From the NCBI GenBank assembly GCA_023425905.1, contig JAFABT010000308.1:1-6121 (forward strand): 6,121 nt of DNA, given 5' to 3'. This document shows, in pieces, positions 5,979 through 6,121 of the stretch. Source of the stretch: Actinomycetes bacterium (GTDB taxonomy: Bacteria > Actinomycetota > Actinomycetes > Actinomycetales > Cellulomonadaceae). Under the pieces are notes generated by a model. That model did not search any database. It was not told the origin of the DNA and worked only from the letters and a program-made list of their open reading frames with translations. Position numbers and translations under genes: made by a program. How positions within the stretch are numbered: position 1 is the stretch's first letter; each line of letters opens with the position of its first letter.

Positions 5979-6121
5979 ATGACCCACACCACCCGCCCCA
6001 CGTTGCTCCGACAGGTCGCCGCAGGAGCCGGGGCGCTCGCCGCCGGCCTCCTGCTGGCCGCCTGCTCGACGTCCGCGGGCGGCGCCAGCCTGCCGACGCC
6101 CGTCGGCCCCGCAGCCGAGCT
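5979..6121 (+). CDS. lipoprotein, probable ABC-transporter substrate-binding protein (start only)
   Basis: Only the first 47 codons are visible; the gene runs off the right edge. The protein starts with a short basic region (R6, R11), an Ala/Gly/Leu-rich hydrophobic segment (about 13-28) and the lipobox LAAC with the lipidated cysteine at C29. A Ser/Gly/Pro-rich linker follows. It is therefore exported and anchored to the outer face of the membrane. GAGAGA (5965-5970) lies 8 nt before the ATG. The same direction and the short gap after cysN suggest the operon continues. Sulfur-assimilation operons of actinobacteria often carry sulfonate or sulfate importers here, so a binding protein for such a compound is the likely role. 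That function is inferred from context only; the lipoprotein signal is seen directly. Confidence 0.72.
   Translation, partial: MTHTTRPTLLRQVAAGAGALAAGLLLAACSTSAGGASLPTPVGPAAE

Noticed and set aside
1..6121. CRISPR array, insertion sequence, tRNA or rRNA
   Set aside because: There are no regularly spaced repeats, transposase motifs, long terminal inverted repeats or RNA-gene signatures; base composition is even throughout.

Overview
The window is very GC-rich, uses almost only G/C-ending codons, and has TANNNT-type -10 elements and leaderless starts. It carries a sulfate-assimilation operon of actinobacterial type (sir-cysH-cysDN). This points to a high-GC Actinomycetota; a Micrococcales/Cellulomonadaceae-like source is a guess, because no rRNA or marker gene is present.

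Left part (1-866, minus strand): two small membrane-protein genes read leftward. The first (510-866) encodes a four-helix membrane protein of unknown function and appears to start leaderless from its own promoter at 874-902. The second (to 478) encodes a DUF456-type membrane protein whose last residues run off the left edge. Neither is obviously linked to sulfur metabolism.

Centre (867-1204): a divergent regulatory region. It holds back-to-back promoters, short dyads between them, and a 26-codon open frame at 995-1075 that no ordinary gene finder would report. This peptide has six cysteines, all in its last 16 residues. Its ATG sits exactly where transcription should start (a -10 TACGTT ends 7 nt upstream) and it has no Shine-Dalgarno. 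About 130 nt of C-rich leader RNA follows, ending in a hairpin that would hide the ribosome binding site of sir. This is the layout of a cysteine-responsive translational attenuator, like the leaderless polycysteine ORFs described in mycobacteria. It is the most interesting signal in the window.

Main part (1205-5899, plus strand): four tightly coupled genes, sir, cysH, cysD and cysN, each overlapping the next by 1-4 nt. CysDN makes APS from sulfate and ATP, the iron-sulfur type CysH reduces APS to sulfite, and the siroheme/[4Fe-4S] reductase Sir reduces sulfite to sulfide for cysteine synthesis. CysN has no fused APS kinase and CysH has the two cysteine pairs of APS reductases, so the route is APS -> sulfite without PAPS. 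The end product, cysteine, is what the leader peptide would sense.

Right edge (5979-6121): the start of a lipoprotein gene in the same direction, 79 nt after cysN. It is probably the binding protein of a sulfur-compound ABC importer, but too little is visible to be sure.
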